A stretch of 64,000 bases of DNA from Linnemannia elongata (taxonomy: Eukaryota > Mortierellomycota > Mortierellomycetes > Mortierellales > Mortierellaceae): positions 806,001 to 870,000 of the forward strand of contig JAXBDG010000016.1 in NCBI GenBank assembly GCA_036320915.1, written 5' to 3'. The translations under genes were made by a program, and so were the position numbers. Positions 21,138-36,449 of this stretch are shown here, one piece after another. Position 1 is the stretch's first letter. Every line of letters begins with the position of its first letter. The notes beneath the pieces were generated by a model. The model was not told the DNA's origin, did not search any database, and was given only the letters and a program-made list of their open reading frames with translations.

Positions 21138-23399
21138 CTAGAACCTGCCACGATGGGCCTTCCTACTCCCCCATCGCCCTCCTCTCTCAGCAACCATCCC
21201 ACCACTCAACGCCTCAAACGCACGACTGTACACAACATGATCCTCGTCCAGGTCCAGGTACCCGTCCATGGCATAAATATATCCTCGACGATATTCATAG
21301 AGCTGGCAACTGCAAGGCCCACCCCAGCCACCGAGCATTCGATCGGTCCAAGCGTGAGGACATGACCCGACGAGGAACATCCAGTCCTCCCAAATCCGAC
21401 CCACACGTCGCTGGAATGGGTCGGCGAGCTGTGCGTATGAGGTGTTGGATTCGACGTTTGACTGCATGTTTGCCAGCAATGATAGCTGTTGGGTGTCCGC
21501 TTTAACTTGTTGTTCAGCTTGTGTGGACCAAGATAGACAAAGCCAGCTGAGATCCGCAGTGGTGACGGGTCCCCACCAGCCTTCGCTCGTTCTTGTTAGG
21601 TCCTCCCTCCGTTTCAAGTTGATCCCTCTGGCCTCCTCATCCTCCTCCTCAAACTCAGTCTCGTAGAAGAGCTGCAGCACATACTCCAGGGTCATGCTTT
21701 GGATGGTCAAACACGCACACCACTCAATCTCTAAAGAACGCAACCGCTTGAGTGTCTTGAGACGACCATAGAGTTCCCGAACCAAAAGTACAAACGCCAG
21801 TCGATGTTCCCGCTTCGTCCTCCTGTCTAATGCACAGTCCTGATTATTGTCCCCGAAGGTCCTTCTGCTTAGAGCCCTGTCTGGCTCGAAAGGAAATCGA
21901 GTATGGCGACCATCTGGACATTCCAACGAGGTCGGTTCACTCATGACCATCTTCAGCTTTTCTAGTTGGCTGAACGTAAGGGTTGTCGACGTGTCCTTGC
22001 CGGCGGCGGTGTCCAAGGCTGTAAGAGACTCGTTGTTACCGAGGGCGTCCCAGCAGTAGTCCGACATAGGGAATCCATTTTCCTGGTAGAGGACTAACTC
22101 CTTGAGCTGAGTGCAACGGGTCCAACTGGTCTCAATGCCAATGTGAAAAGGGTTCGCGGTGTCCTTGATCGGCTGCCAACTGCCACGGTCGAGCCAAGCA
22201 ATCTCCAGAGTATCTGTTGACCGGGACACCAATTCTGAAATCGCTTGATGAGTCGACGGTGACCACTCGCCTTCGATCCTGAACTCCTTCAGCTTGGTAA
22301 AACGAGATCTTGGTGATAATGGACCCGTTGTTGTTGCCGTCTCGATGTTATTGCCGTCTTGTGAAACAGCCTCCTTGGTCGAAAGGTCGATCGTCTCCAG
22401 ATCAGGACAAAAGATGACCAAGAGCTGCATCAAGTCCTTCAAATCCCCGGTGTGATCACGCAGAACGAGCTCCCGGAGCTGAGGAGACCTTTGGATGAGC
22501 GTGGTCGCTTCTGGGTCATAGTAGTGGATCATGTGATGATCCAATGATTCGTGGTAGTCGTCGTAATTGTAGTAGCCGAGATGGTCATAATAGTTGGAGT
22601 AGTCGGGGTTGTTGTGTGAAGCAAACGCTGAAATGTAAGTCTCATCGTCTCTGAAATGCGAGGGCACGCGTCGCCGAGTTCCTTGGAGACAAATTCGCTT
22701 CAGGACTGGAAGTAAAGTTGTCGAGAGTCGGGGCATGCTAATCCTATATTCATCGCCATAAACCCAAGGGCTGCGTGTGGTTGTGTAGCTGAACTCAAAA
22801 TCTTGAAGGCCAACAGGGAGGTTGTTGTAGAGCTTGAACCGGATGTCCGAGGCGAGGGAGGGGATGCTGATGTGGATCCGAGTAAGAGACTTGTGTGTCG
22901 CCAGGGACTTGAGGACCGGTTCTGTAAAGTTGTCGTCCCTGTACCTCCACTCACTGTGATCAACGGTCAGGGTACGGAGGTTGGGGTTGATCTCAATTAA
23001 CAGGAGCGCGTTCTTGGTCTGGTCCACAATCGAAGGGCATGTCTGAATGTTGTAATCTTCTATCCGCTTGACCTGGTAGTCATAATCAACGCAGTGAAGC
23101 TCGCGGAGTTTGGTACATGGCGACGTAGGGTTGTTCAGGAACCATCCGGCATCGGATATGTCGATGGTAAGATGCCGGATCTGGACAGCGCTGTCAAGGG
23201 TGGCCCATGTTTGACGTTTCTTGAGGTTGACGAATTCGACACGACGGATAACATGAGGCTGGAAGAGGGCGAACCAGTGACGAGAGACTTGGAGGCAGGG
23301 TAGGAGGTCGACTTTGGTGAGGTTGTCACAGATGAGGTCGAGAATCAAAGGGACATCAAAGATGGAGATATGATTGCTTGCATGTGTGGTGATGGACAT
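21138..23399 (-). CDS. F-box protein with leucine-rich-repeat-like body
   Basis: A single exon of 753 residues. The N-terminus (about residues 12-55) reads as an F-box: ISIFDVPLILDLICDNLTK followed by LPCLQVSRHWFALFQPHVIR, the helical pattern that binds Skp1 in SCF ubiquitin ligases. The rest has irregular leucine-rich units such as RHLTIDIS, KLRELHCVDY, NLRTLTVDHSEW, QLRELVLRDHTGDL, DLETIDLS and KLKEFRIEGEW. This fits an LRR-type substrate-recognition surface. A Tyr/Asp/His-rich loop (residues near 255-285) interrupts it. Large families of such F-box proteins are common in Mortierella-type genomes. The substrate is unknown. The ATG at 23399 starts directly before the F-box. Confidence 0.85.
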   Translation of the reverse strand: MSITTHASNHISIFDVPLILDLICDNLTKVDLLPCLQVSRHWFALFQPHVIRRVEFVNLKKRQTWATLDSAVQIRHLTIDISDAGWFLNNPTSPCTKLRELHCVDYDYQVKRIEDYNIQTCPSIVDQTKNALLLIEINPNLRTLTVDHSEWRYRDDNFTEPVLKSLATHKSLTRIHISIPSLASDIRFKLYNNLPVGLQDFEFSYTTTRSPWVYGDEYRISMPRLSTTLLPVLKRICLQGTRRRVPSHFRDDETYISAFASHNNPDYSNYYDHLGYYNYDDYHESLDHHMIHYYDPEATTLIQRSPQLRELVLRDHTGDLKDLMQLLVIFCPDLETIDLSTKEAVSQDGNNIETATTTGPLSPRSRFTKLKEFRIEGEWSPSTHQAISELVSRSTDTLEIAWLDRGSWQPIKDTANPFHIGIETSWTRCTQLKELVLYQENGFPMSDYCWDALGNNESLTALDTAAGKDTSTTLTFSQLEKLKMVMSEPTSLECPDGRHTRFPFEPDRALSRRTFGDNNQDCALDRRTKREHRLAFVLLVRELYGRLKTLKRLRSLEIEWCACLTIQSMTLEYVLQLFYETEFEEEDEEARGINLKRREDLTRTSEGWWGPVTTADLSWLCLSWSTQAEQQVKADTQQLSLLANMQSNVESNTSYAQLADPFQRRVGRIWEDWMFLVGSCPHAWTDRMLGGWGGPCSCQLYEYRRGYIYAMDGYLDLDEDHVVYSRAFEALSGGMVAERGGRWGSRKAHRGRF

Positions 23400-23920
23400 G
23401 TACGGTGAGGAGAGTGAAGAAGGATAAAGAAGAGGGTCTCATCTATTTTATTCGTATTTATGTGCTCCAATGGGGGCTCTCACTGGACCCATTGGAGACG
23501 TTGCTCCTGGAAGCAGCAAGGGCGTTGGGCTGTTGAGAGAATTCAACAATTTTTTTGAATGTTGGGTCGCACTACACTCCTTTTTACCAAAAAATGCACT
23601 TTTCATTAGTAAAAAATGCATTTTTTGGCAAAAAGGAGTGTAGGAAATAAAAATACACCACTTGAAAACAGGTCAAATGATTGGAGTCGACCCCTTTTCC
23701 CCCTAACATTATATTGTTGTTGTTGTCACTGTTGTTGTTGTTGGTCGCCTTTATTTTTCTTTTTTTGCCTCAATTTTCACTTTTTGTCGTTTGTTGGACA
23801 TCAACAAGTAATCATTTTCTTCTTCACTCCACCTCTTCCTCCTCCCTCACATTCTCATCACTCACCACACACACCACACATACAACACATACGCTTCGTC
23901 GCCGCCTTCACCACTACACC
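23400..23920. other. Divergent promoter with an inverted repeat
   Basis: 521 bp between the divergent F-box and coiled-coil genes. It contains a long imperfect palindrome (23572-23643) and a GTT-rich, then CT-rich, leader before the ATG at 23921. The in-frame extension upstream of that ATG is translated leader. Confidence 0.65.
23572..23643. repeat. Inverted repeat with 27-bp arms (foldback or MITE-like)
   Basis: The left arm is 23572-23598 and the right arm 23617-23643. They are reverse complements at 26 of 27 positions, and the one difference would still pair as G-U in RNA. The 18-bp centre is itself partly self-complementary. The outer ends read CTACACTCC / GGAGTGTAG. No coding capacity or clear flanking target-site duplication was seen. 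It could be a miniature inverted-repeat element, a transposon terminus pair, or a transcribed hairpin. Confidence 0.85.
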
Positions 23921-26762
23921 ATGGTCTACAAGGGCAAGAACTTTGACCCAAACTACCACCTCAAAAAGACGGTTGACAACAGTCTGCCGGAATGGAACTA
24001 CAGCACCAACAACAGCAACAACAAAAACACCTACTACCATAACAACAGTAACAACTACAGCCACAACTACGACACCTACAATCACAACGACAGCTATACT
24101 TCACCACCGCCCCCCGCACGATGGACCGACAGATCACCACCAGACCCTGCTTCCTCCATCGATGGCAACCGTTCCAGGAGCAAAAGGGCCACCAGCAGAC
24201 CCCGCCTTGAAGACTCTGTTGACCGCCGCCCTGAAAGGTCCTCAAGTCGCAATTACGACGATGCCCCTCCCCCTCGCCGACATGACAACAACAGCATCAA
24301 CAGCAATAACAACAACAACACCAACAGCAACAATACCAACAACAGCAGAAGCAGCAGCGGCAGTAGCAGCAGCGCCAACGCGAAGAAGCGCGAGACGCCG
24401 TTGGAAAAGCAGCTTAGAGTGACGGATCATCTTGCGAGGAACCCGCTCGACAAGCGGGCACATGCTAATGCACACAAGATCTCTGGTGCCGATGTCCACA
24501 AGGTTCCTGAGGATCATGAACAGTCAGGAGCTCCTGCATTGGCCCCAGAGAACAACTACATGGATGATACCAACAAGGATGAGGCAGAACCCCAGCAACA
24601 AGAGCAACAGCAGCAGCAGTGGTCTTCGCTCTCGGCCCAGGCAGCAATACCACATCAGGACTTGCATCAAGATCGGAATACCATGGAGAGCAATCAATGC
24701 TACCAAAACATGGTCCGGCAGAGCTCTATGGCCACGACATCCTCGATAACAACAACAGTAACACCTACCGACAACAAGAACCCTTGGACCCGATCACCCT
24801 CCGTGCTATCGTCCTCAAGCCAATTGCTGTCTCCAGCATCAAGTACGATGGATATCCACCCTGAACCGTCTCCCAATTCAACTCTCACCCAGCCTTACAA
24901 CTGGACGGATCAAGACGAGGCTAGAACTGGAAAAACAACGGAAAGTTTACCCTCTGAGGTAGTACAGCCTTGTCAACAATTGGATGTGACACAAACATCA
25001 CAGTCGCAAACCTATCCTCAACTCGACAATGTCATGAAGATGGTCCCTTCGCTTGCGCTCCAAGCTATCGACGAGAAGATCAACTTTCTGGACCACCTGT
25101 GGAGGTCTGGTAACGATAAACTCAGTCAGACGGTCAAGGTGGCAGAGCAGAGTGTGCTCACCTGCGTGCTTAGGCAAGTTATGGAAGAGGTCAGGATATA
25201 TGCGGTCCTCCGGGAGACGTTACATAGCCAGGCCTTTAAAGGACAGATCCTTCCCATTGAAACACTGACCGAGACGATGCGACAGCTGGACGCTAGGAGA
25301 AAATTCGACATTAGTTGTCTTCAGCCTGGAGTCCCCATCCCAGATATTCCCCTCGACCAAAGCTTTCAGGCCATGCATGACATGACACCTCTTCTGGCAA
25401 CGAGCAACGGAGTAGAGTCGACGACTACGCCTGCACCGGAAGTAGCAGCGCCGCCGCCACCACCGGCAAACAATGTCGAAGAACCAGCAACGGTATCTTC
25501 CGACCAAGCGCACTTGGCAAACTCAAGTAATCCCAGGAAACGAACATTGGAGCAGATCGATTCTGACCAGACGCAGGGCAGCAGGGCAACAATGTACCAC
25601 GACAAAGATAGCAGCATGACTGAGGATACAGAAGGTATTGTGTTCATTGTTTTACTAGGATTGAAATTAATTGTTTGTTTGTACCAGCTATGCCTAGTCT
25701 TGAAGCAATGCGCTAATAAGGCTTTGTTCCGCCGTCCCCATCCTCCTAGGACCTGACCTCCAACCTTCAAATAACTCAACAGTGCATCAGTCTAGTGTGG
25801 ATACGACTGCCACGACACTGACGACAATCACTACTTTACCAACTCTTGACCGACCCCATACGCCCAGCAGCGCAGAAGTCCAGAGGGTATCAACGACGTC
25901 ATCGACGTCGTCTTTATCGCTCGACTCGCTTTCATCTAGCATATCCTCAACCCCAACTACCAGGACCTCGAAGCGGGATAAGCCAATGCCAAACAAAGCG
26001 GCCGGGACCCCACCACCGGGCAACAGTTACACGGATCCACCAGCATTACAAGAAAGCAACTCTGTTCCTCCAGCACTGACCGATTCAATTCCAGCGAGTA
26101 AAGACATGGAACAAACTATCAGCACTAACAGCGGTCCTACCAGTTATAGCGGTCGTACGATGATGGACATTGAAAAAGAACTGCGACTGATTCGAGAGGA
26201 AGGGCAGGAACAGCGACTCAGGACGGATCAATTACTGGCACAACTCGAGTCTGAGGCCCGACTGCGGCGGGAAGCAGACCATCGGGTCTCACAGCTGACA
26301 CGGGAACTCCAGAGCGAACGCCACTTGACTCTAGAAAAGGACCTGGAATCGAAACGGTCCGAGGCCCTGCTGATGATGGCCAAGGCACGCGAAGAGATTC
26401 AACAGGGCAAAGTGTTGATTGCTCAGGTCAAGGAGGAACTTGCACTGGAACGGGCTGCCAAGGCAGAGGCGATGATTGAGACTGCCAGGATCGAGGTTGA
26501 ACGGAACAGGTTGTTGGCGTACGTGCAGAGCCTTGGTGGACCTTCTGCAGTCATGCCTGGAGGCCTTTTCATGGGCTGCAAGCCGGCTATGCCTCCCACT
26601 AGTGCTGCTACCCTTTTGACACGATTTCCTTCGCCGACTGGATCAGATGGAGGGGGACGAGGAGTGTTGGTGGCTGCTGCTGAATCCCCATCTGGTCAAG
26701 TTAATCAGGACCACCTTATCGATGCTGCTGCCATTTCTGTGAAGGTAGAGGGCTCCTTGTAA
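23921..26762 (+). CDS. Disordered, Asn/Ser-rich protein with C-terminal coiled coil
   Basis: Two exons, 23921-25634 and 25750-26762, give 908 residues (phase-1 intron). I do not recognise the family. The start MVYKGKNFDPNYHLKK was chosen because the upstream in-frame sequence is leader. Residues from about 25 to 160 are Asn/Ser/Arg/Asp-rich repeats made of AAC/AGC codons, followed by Gln-rich patches. A folded helical block near 385-470 reads LALQAIDEKINFLDHLWRSG and VLTCVLRQVMEEVRIYAVLR. After a Thr/Ser/Pro-rich linker, a long coiled coil begins at MMDIEKELRLIREEGQEQR and runs for about 120 residues. No signal peptide or membrane helix. It looks like a cytosolic or nuclear scaffold. An AATAAA lies at 26821. 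Confidence 0.8.
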
Positions 26763-26820
26763 CAAACCTCCGCCTTGATGCATATAAGTTTTTTTTTTTT
26801 GTTTTCCTTGCTTTTTGTAC

Positions 26821-26826
26821 AATAAA
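26821..26826 (+). terminator. Possible polyadenylation signal
   Basis: AATAAA 59 bp past the stop codon of the coiled-coil gene, inside a short convergent spacer. Confidence 0.45.
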
Positions 26827-26957
26827 ATGGATTTATGTTTAATTAAAATCATGCAGAATAGAATGAAGAGTGAACGATGGGATGCAGAGAAGGGGGAAAA
26901 ACAAGTACAAACAACTATAACTACATTATTAGCGTTATAAGGGGGGGAAGAGAACGC

Positions 26958-28411
26958 TTAGTAGGTGTTGTCGCGAGACTTCTCGGTATGTTCCTCGATA
27001 TCAAGGGCATCCCAGGGGTAGACAAGCCACTGGTCGGGCATCTGCTTGCATGCGAAATACCGCCCGTTCATGATCTCGTCGGGCAACTGCTCACGCTTCT
27101 CCTTGAGCTTGTTGTGGAGGACAAAGATACCGATCTTGGTTTCGGGGACCTCCTTGCCCTGGGCACGGAGCTTCTCGGACTCGATCTCGAGATCCTTGGT
27201 CAGCTCCCTCACGGCATAGGCCAATGTGCGGCGGGTATCATCGACCTCGTCGACAATCAGGATGTTGCGGCCGATGAGAGAAGTCTCGGAGGAGTCAAAG
27301 TTGAGCCACTGGGTCTTGATGACCTCGGGCTCCAAGGCGGTGGGCTCATCATCCTTATGGGCGGCCTTCCAGATCTCGAGATCCTCGTAGAGCGACAGGC
27401 CAATGGCTTGGATGGAGATGTTCTTGTTGTTCTTCTTCTTCAAGAAAGTTCTCTGTTTCGGCCAACGATTGTTCCCCGTTATTCATCATTTGTGTTGGAA
27501 CGAGGCAAAGTGTTGGTTGGTTGTTGTTGTTGTTGTTGTTGTATGTTGGTGAGGCGAGGATGGGTTCATAGAAGAAAAAAAAGGATGAAAAGGAAAAGGA
27601 AGCGAATGGTTAACAAGCTGCATCAAAGAAGCCATATACCAAAAGAAATGATCATCGACAAGAACTCGGACAAATCAGCCAGGTACATCCAAGGAGAATA
27701 AAAAAAAAAGAGAGCGATGACTGAATGACTTACCAAGATACGAGCTGAGAATCAAAAATCCCATCCCAAAAGAAGGTTTTCCGGGTGAGCCGACACAACG
27801 AGACGAAACGCACGCGAGAGGAGGCATCAAGGAGGAGAGGGAGAAGCGGAGGTTTTTTTTTTCTTCAGGTCAGTCAAACATGTAAGGTAACACAACAGCA
27901 AAGCAGTAACCGGCGAAACAACAAGGCCTTTTTTAGGCCCTTCGTTGCTTCCCCCGTACTCGTTCAACTACTCCAACAATCGAATCATCCTTCCAAGTCA
28001 GCACATGGTGCCAACAAGAAAGACAAGAGATCGCAAAAGAACAAAGCTTGCAGGCAGACAAGGGTCGTCCTGTTTCGACGATCCAAACTGACAAGCAAAT
28101 CTGTGCCCCCTTTTTGTCTTCGTGGTATGTTGTAGGGTGTTAAATTTCTTACCAGGGATGAATCCACCTCCACCAATGGCGACTAGAATCAAGATGATAG
28201 ATAATAGCAAGCAGAAGAAGTGTTAACAACGTTTGCTTTATGTGTGTGTGTGCAACGTACAATGCACTCAATTGATTGTAGCTTGTAAGACTGTAAAGAG
28301 GAGTGCCTTACCCATGATGTCGGGCTGGAAGTCCTCGTTGAGGTGCATGGAGTCGACGGTCTCCTTGACCATGGTGTGGATCTGGTTGTAGCTGACGTGA
28401 ATCTTGCTCAT
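26958..28411 (-). CDS. XPT1: Xanthine/hypoxanthine phosphoribosyltransferase (XPT1-like)
   Basis: Four exons: 28312-28411, 28153-28182, 27734-27744 and 26958-27452, giving 211 residues, close to yeast Xpt1. The enzyme salvages purine bases to nucleotides with PRPP in the cytosol. Exons 2 (30 nt) and 3 (11 nt) are microexons. Joining them restores VAIGGGGFIPARILRTFLK, the conserved N-terminal block of this family, so they are needed. Other marks are IQAIGLSLYEDL, the PRPP loop ILIVDEVDDTRRTL, and C-terminal WLVYPWD. Introns are 129, 408 and 281 bp, the last two long for this genome. It lies downstream of calcineurin A on the same strand. Confidence 0.93.
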
Positions 28412-28736
28412 TGTGGAGTGTGTTGAAGGGGAGTGTGTATTATACAAGGGGATGGGTGATGGGACAGATGTCCAGAAGAAAAAGAAAAAAAAGAGAGAAA
28501 GACATTGCCAAGCCTGACTACTGGCTTTTCTATCTTTTTTTTTTTGTTTATTTTTGCGTGTAGTGACTGTCAAGAGTGAACAATGCGGGCAATCTCTTGC
28601 GTCTTATACTTTGCTTTACTCATAGCTTCACAAGGTATCTCTATCCTTCGTGCTCCCCTCTCTTTCTTCAATAATAAATATATAAAAAAAAAGTCGCCTT
28701 TCACCTTCTCTTTCTCTTTCTTTCTCTCTCTCTCAT
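28412..28736. other. Promoter of the XPT1-like gene
   Basis: 325 bp between the XPT1-like start and the calcineurin A stop, both genes on the minus strand. It holds CT- and A-rich tracts only. Confidence 0.55.
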
Positions 28737-32673
<3,937 letters not shown>

Positions 32674-33226
32674 GCTGTTTGTCAGGTGGTGTGGGTTGTT
32701 GGAGCAATAGTAGTTGAAGTGGTTGCTGTTGTTGTTTGTTGATCCCGAGAAGTCGCAGCAGTGAAAAGAAGAACTGTGATTGTGCTGGCAAGGGAAATGG
32801 AAAGTCGGGGAACGAGAGTGGAAAGAATGAAAAAGAAAAGAGATGAGAAGAGGAGAAAAAAACGAAACGAAACGAAACGAAACGAAACGAAAGAAGAAAA
32901 AGGCAAAAAAAAAAAAAAAAAGAAAGGGGTTGGTTGCCTTGCAGTGCAGAAAAATCGCAGTGACGAGTGGGGTGGGGTGGGTGCGTCTTTGTTTCTTTGC
33001 TCCGTCTATTCTCTCTGCATATCTGGCTGTTTTCTCGCCCTTTTGCCCCTCAACTTTCACACAAACAGCTTGTCTGCCCAAGAACACTCTTCAAAGGGCT
33101 AACATAAGGATTCATCCCTTTTTCTCTCTCTCTCTGTCTCTCGCTCAACGCCTTGCACTGTAATACAGGCGCGCGGCTTCGGCTTTATTTCCTCGCATGT
33201 CTGGATTTAGTGAACTCATTTTGGCG
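32674..33226. other. Promoter and leader of calcineurin A
   Basis: 553 bp between the calcineurin A start and the hexokinase-family stop. It contains six tandem AACGA units (32861-32890), an A-run near 32906-32922 and pyrimidine-rich tracts. No gene was seen. Confidence 0.6.
32861..32890. repeat. (AACGA)6 microsatellite
   Basis: Six perfect pentanucleotide units, about 190 bp upstream of the calcineurin A start codon and probably within its promoter or leader. Confidence 0.95.
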
Positions 33227-35525
33227 TTAGCGCGTGGCTGTGCCTTTCGCCAGTGCAACCCCCAGTGCTGCTCCAACGCTGCTCCCGTCAAGCGATCGTC
33301 CAAGTCTAATCTTTTCCAAAAAGCCTCCACTGTCACCGTCCTTCGCAAACAAAAAGGACATCTCGGGCTCTAATACAAACAGTTCCTCAAGACCACGAAC
33401 AAGGTCGCTTTCATATCCAGGATAAAACCCGTAGAGACTGCCATCCACCCCAATATCAACCCCTCCTTGCCTCTCAGCCTCATTTCTTGCCCAGGTGTAC
33501 CCCATCGTATGCTCCAGAATACCACCTAATGCAGCAGCTGCCAGCCGAGCTGACCGCTTACCAACCAGCTCGACGATTAACTTGACGACCTGCCGATCTG
33601 AGAGTGTTGTTGCTGGCTCTCTCAGTAATTCTCCTCTGCTGTTTGGATCCGATGTCTCTGCCACAGCCACGAGGTGAGTCTCCAATGACTCGACTTGGCC
33701 CAGTCCCAGGTTGTCTTCAAGTATGCGACGAACGTCTTCTAGATCAGATGTCGAGTCCTCTTCTATCACAGACATGTATTCTGTCAAGAACTCCCAGGGT
33801 GTGTCCAGTTTGTGGCTGCTCTGACCTCGAAAAAGCAGTCGGTTGTCGATTAAATCCACAAGCACGTTTCTTGTAATCTCACCCAAGTACATGCCAGCAA
33901 TCATCTTCTCAAACAATTGCTTGGAAGGATTCTAGCACAATGGCAGTTGGGGATATGAAAGCAGAGGTTAGGACTGCTTTGCCACAGTGATATTGTATGA
34001 GGAAGGAGGCCTTCGACGGAGATGAGGATAACTTACAAGCGACTTTCGATCCACCTTGTTGTCGAACATGGTCATGGGTAGAACTGTTCGCTCATTGTCA
34101 AACGCACCAAACTCGATGTTGATGGCCATTTCCTGCGTGGATGCCTCAGCATCGTTTCCGAGCATAGTGATATCCCTCTTCCCGATTCGATCAACCCTCT
34201 CAATGTAAGCAGCATTGCTTCCTGTTCCGAGCCCTCTATTAAACAAGCGCACAAAAAGTTATGATGGCGTACTTCACAACATGATTGATACATTATACAC
34301 AATCAGCACTTACAAGCCAACGACAGTGCGGGGATGTAGATATGCGTGCGAGAGCAATGTTCCAACGGTATCATTCATCAAAGCAGCTAAGCAAAGAGAG
34401 ACAAAAGAGCAACATCAGCGTGTTTTCTTCTTAAATGCTTGATACACACCAGCGTCGAGAAAACAAGCGTGTTCAAAGATTGATGCCAACACTTACAGAC
34501 GTTGACATTAAGATTTCTGCTCAAAAGAGCTTGTTGTAGGAACTCTGCAGGGTCCTTTCCGACCATGCCCTGACAGTTGTATCCTTTGGTCCACTCGATC
34601 AATGTGCCACTATTAATGCTGGTCTGAAGAACTGGAAAGGAGAACGTAAACCCTAGCTCCAATTGACTCCTCTTTGGAATTATGACTTCATTGGCGAGCA
34701 CTACAGTGAAGTATGTAGAACATCGAGGGGTTAGAACACATTCATTGCGAGGTATGTGCCACTGCAAGCAATGAATCTGAGACTTACAGAACGAGTCGAT
34801 GCAGGTGGCCATGAAATCTATTGTATGTCGTGAAATGAGGGAAATGATATGATGAACAGCAAACACTAATCAGGTGGCATAATTCACACGACCAGGCAAG
34901 GAAAGGGGACGAGGAGCCACAGGTATGTGGGAACAGAGTGGCAAAAAGAGACGACGTACCAAAGATCAGCTTTGGTTCCCCAACTTTGAGCAGTGGGTCA
35001 ATGGCGTATTTTTTCTGTCTTGTACTGACATTACTTCCTTGTGAGAGCTCGACGAGCACCACTCTTAGGTAGGTGCCTCCGATATCCAACGTGAGGTAAG
35101 TTCCCGTCTCTACAAGTAAGGCGCACATGAACAAAACGTGTAAGGTTTCTTACAATATTCAAGATAAGTTGCGATGACACACAACACATCAGACATGAAA
35201 CCAGGCTTGTACCTGAGCCGTTGAGCCGTCCGAAGATATGCGTTTGAACCATAGCGAGCGTCTCCCCTTGTTTTGCGAGGCCCTTGGCCATCTCGGACTT
35301 GAAGCAGTTTTTGATTGCCTTGAGCGTGACGGGGAGGATGGTAAACTCTTGGACAAGGCCGGCAATAGCGACTTTCTGCTTCTGGGTCTCGTAAACGATA
35401 TCTGACTGGGTAATTGAAGTGCGACATGGTTGAGGGTGATTCTTGGCGACAAGGACTCGCGCGGGCTCAAGGTTTCCTTCCATGAATTGAACTGGAGGAG
35501 TAGCTGTTGCCGCTGCCGATAGCAT
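33227..35525 (-). CDS. Hexokinase-family sugar kinase
   Basis: Seven exons: 35213-35525, 34960-35109, 34788-34817 (30 nt), 34497-34700, 34314-34386, 34037-34235 and 33227-33931, giving 557 residues. It phosphorylates a hexose with ATP in the cytosol. Motifs in order are LTLDIGGTYLRVVLVEL (phosphate-1 loop, with Tyr where most hexokinases have Asn), LGFTFSFPVLQ and WTKGYN (sugar site), MNDTVGTLL (catalytic Asp), GTGSNAAYIE, INIEFGAFDNE (sugar-binding Glu) and DGSLYGFYPGYE with GSSVGAALGVAL near the C-terminus. The N-terminal extension is long; an ATG at 35483 would remove 14 residues. Glucose versus N-acetylglucosamine preference is not decided by these motifs. The far-upstream in-frame sequence is GA/GGA-repeat leader. 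Confidence 0.92.
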
Positions 35526-36449
35526 ATGTGTAAGCAAGGCTATAATGACAGGTGTAGGTGGAATGTGAGTTTGAGTGTGAGTTTGAGTGTGAGTGTGGAA
35601 GTGGGAGTGAAATAAGACAAGTGAAGAGAAGAGAAGATACCCTGTTGTCCCTTTTCTTTGTTTCTCTGTGCCCCCCCCCCCCTCCTCCTCCTCCTCCTCC
35701 TCCTCCTCCTCCTCTCTCTCTCTCTCTCTCTCTCTCTCCCTGACTTTTCTTCGGCGCTTTGACCAGCAGCAAGGTATCCTGTTGGTCACTTGGTTATTTT
35801 CATCATAAACGCGCACGCGCCTTCTAACCATGTTCACTTTGCTACTCTTTGCTACCTTCCTCAAACATTCTCCTTCTCATCACAAAGCATCTTATTATCG
35901 ACAGAGGCCATTTCCTCCACCCCGTCCCGTCTCCTGGACTCTACCTCCGTCTCCAAGCGCCTGTAGGGTGAATTGACAAAAAACACACTGAAATGATATC
36001 AAAAGGAGGCACCAGGCGGCATCAGAGATCAGCGAAGGGTTGAGTCCTGTCCTTGCCAAGAGTTCATCGTCCAGCGCGTATGCACACCAATACAGACAAA
36101 TGCTTTCAAATTTTGCTCTCGCAAGGTCAAGAGGACTTGCTCCCTTTTCCTACTCCTGCCTCCTCACGGACAGCTACAGAAAGGAATAGTCTAAGCAGGA
36201 CGACACCGAAACACAGGTGTTTTCAACGAGCGTGTGTTTATTTCTGTTTCTGTAGCAGAGTGTGTATTGAATACTTATAGTTCGGACTACGACACAATCT
36301 TACGTCTGAAATCAAAGGCACAGTTGAAACGACATGGTTGCTTACCTGAAGTAATAAAAGAGTGCGCTTGGTAACGGAATGATGGCGACTCCTTGCGTAT
36401 AATGGAAAAAATGGGGCAAGGACAGAGAGATAGGATAACCTGCCGCTTG
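35526..36449. other. Promoter of the hexokinase-family gene, repeat-rich
   Basis: 924 bp containing a run of 12 C bases at 35671-35682, a CTC/CT array at 35682-35738, GTGAGTTTGA repeats near 35566-35600, and plain sequence on the right. Frames through the arrays give only poly-Glu/Arg or poly-Pro peptides. No gene supported. Confidence 0.6.
35671..35738. repeat. Poly-C, (CTC)n, (CT)n compound array
   Basis: Twelve C bases pass into about ten CTC units and then a CT dinucleotide run, upstream of the hexokinase-family gene. It is purine-only on the sense strand, so triplex or slipped structures are possible. Confidence 0.95.

Noticed and set aside
23681..23920. An extra 80-residue N-terminus for the coiled-coil gene
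   Set aside because: It is a translation of GTT- and CT-repeat leader. The ATG at 23921 begins the first protein-like sequence.
35542..35864. Poly-Glu/Arg-rich N-terminal extension of the hexokinase-family gene
   Set aside because: It is the product of the CTC/CT microsatellite array and is not conserved-looking.
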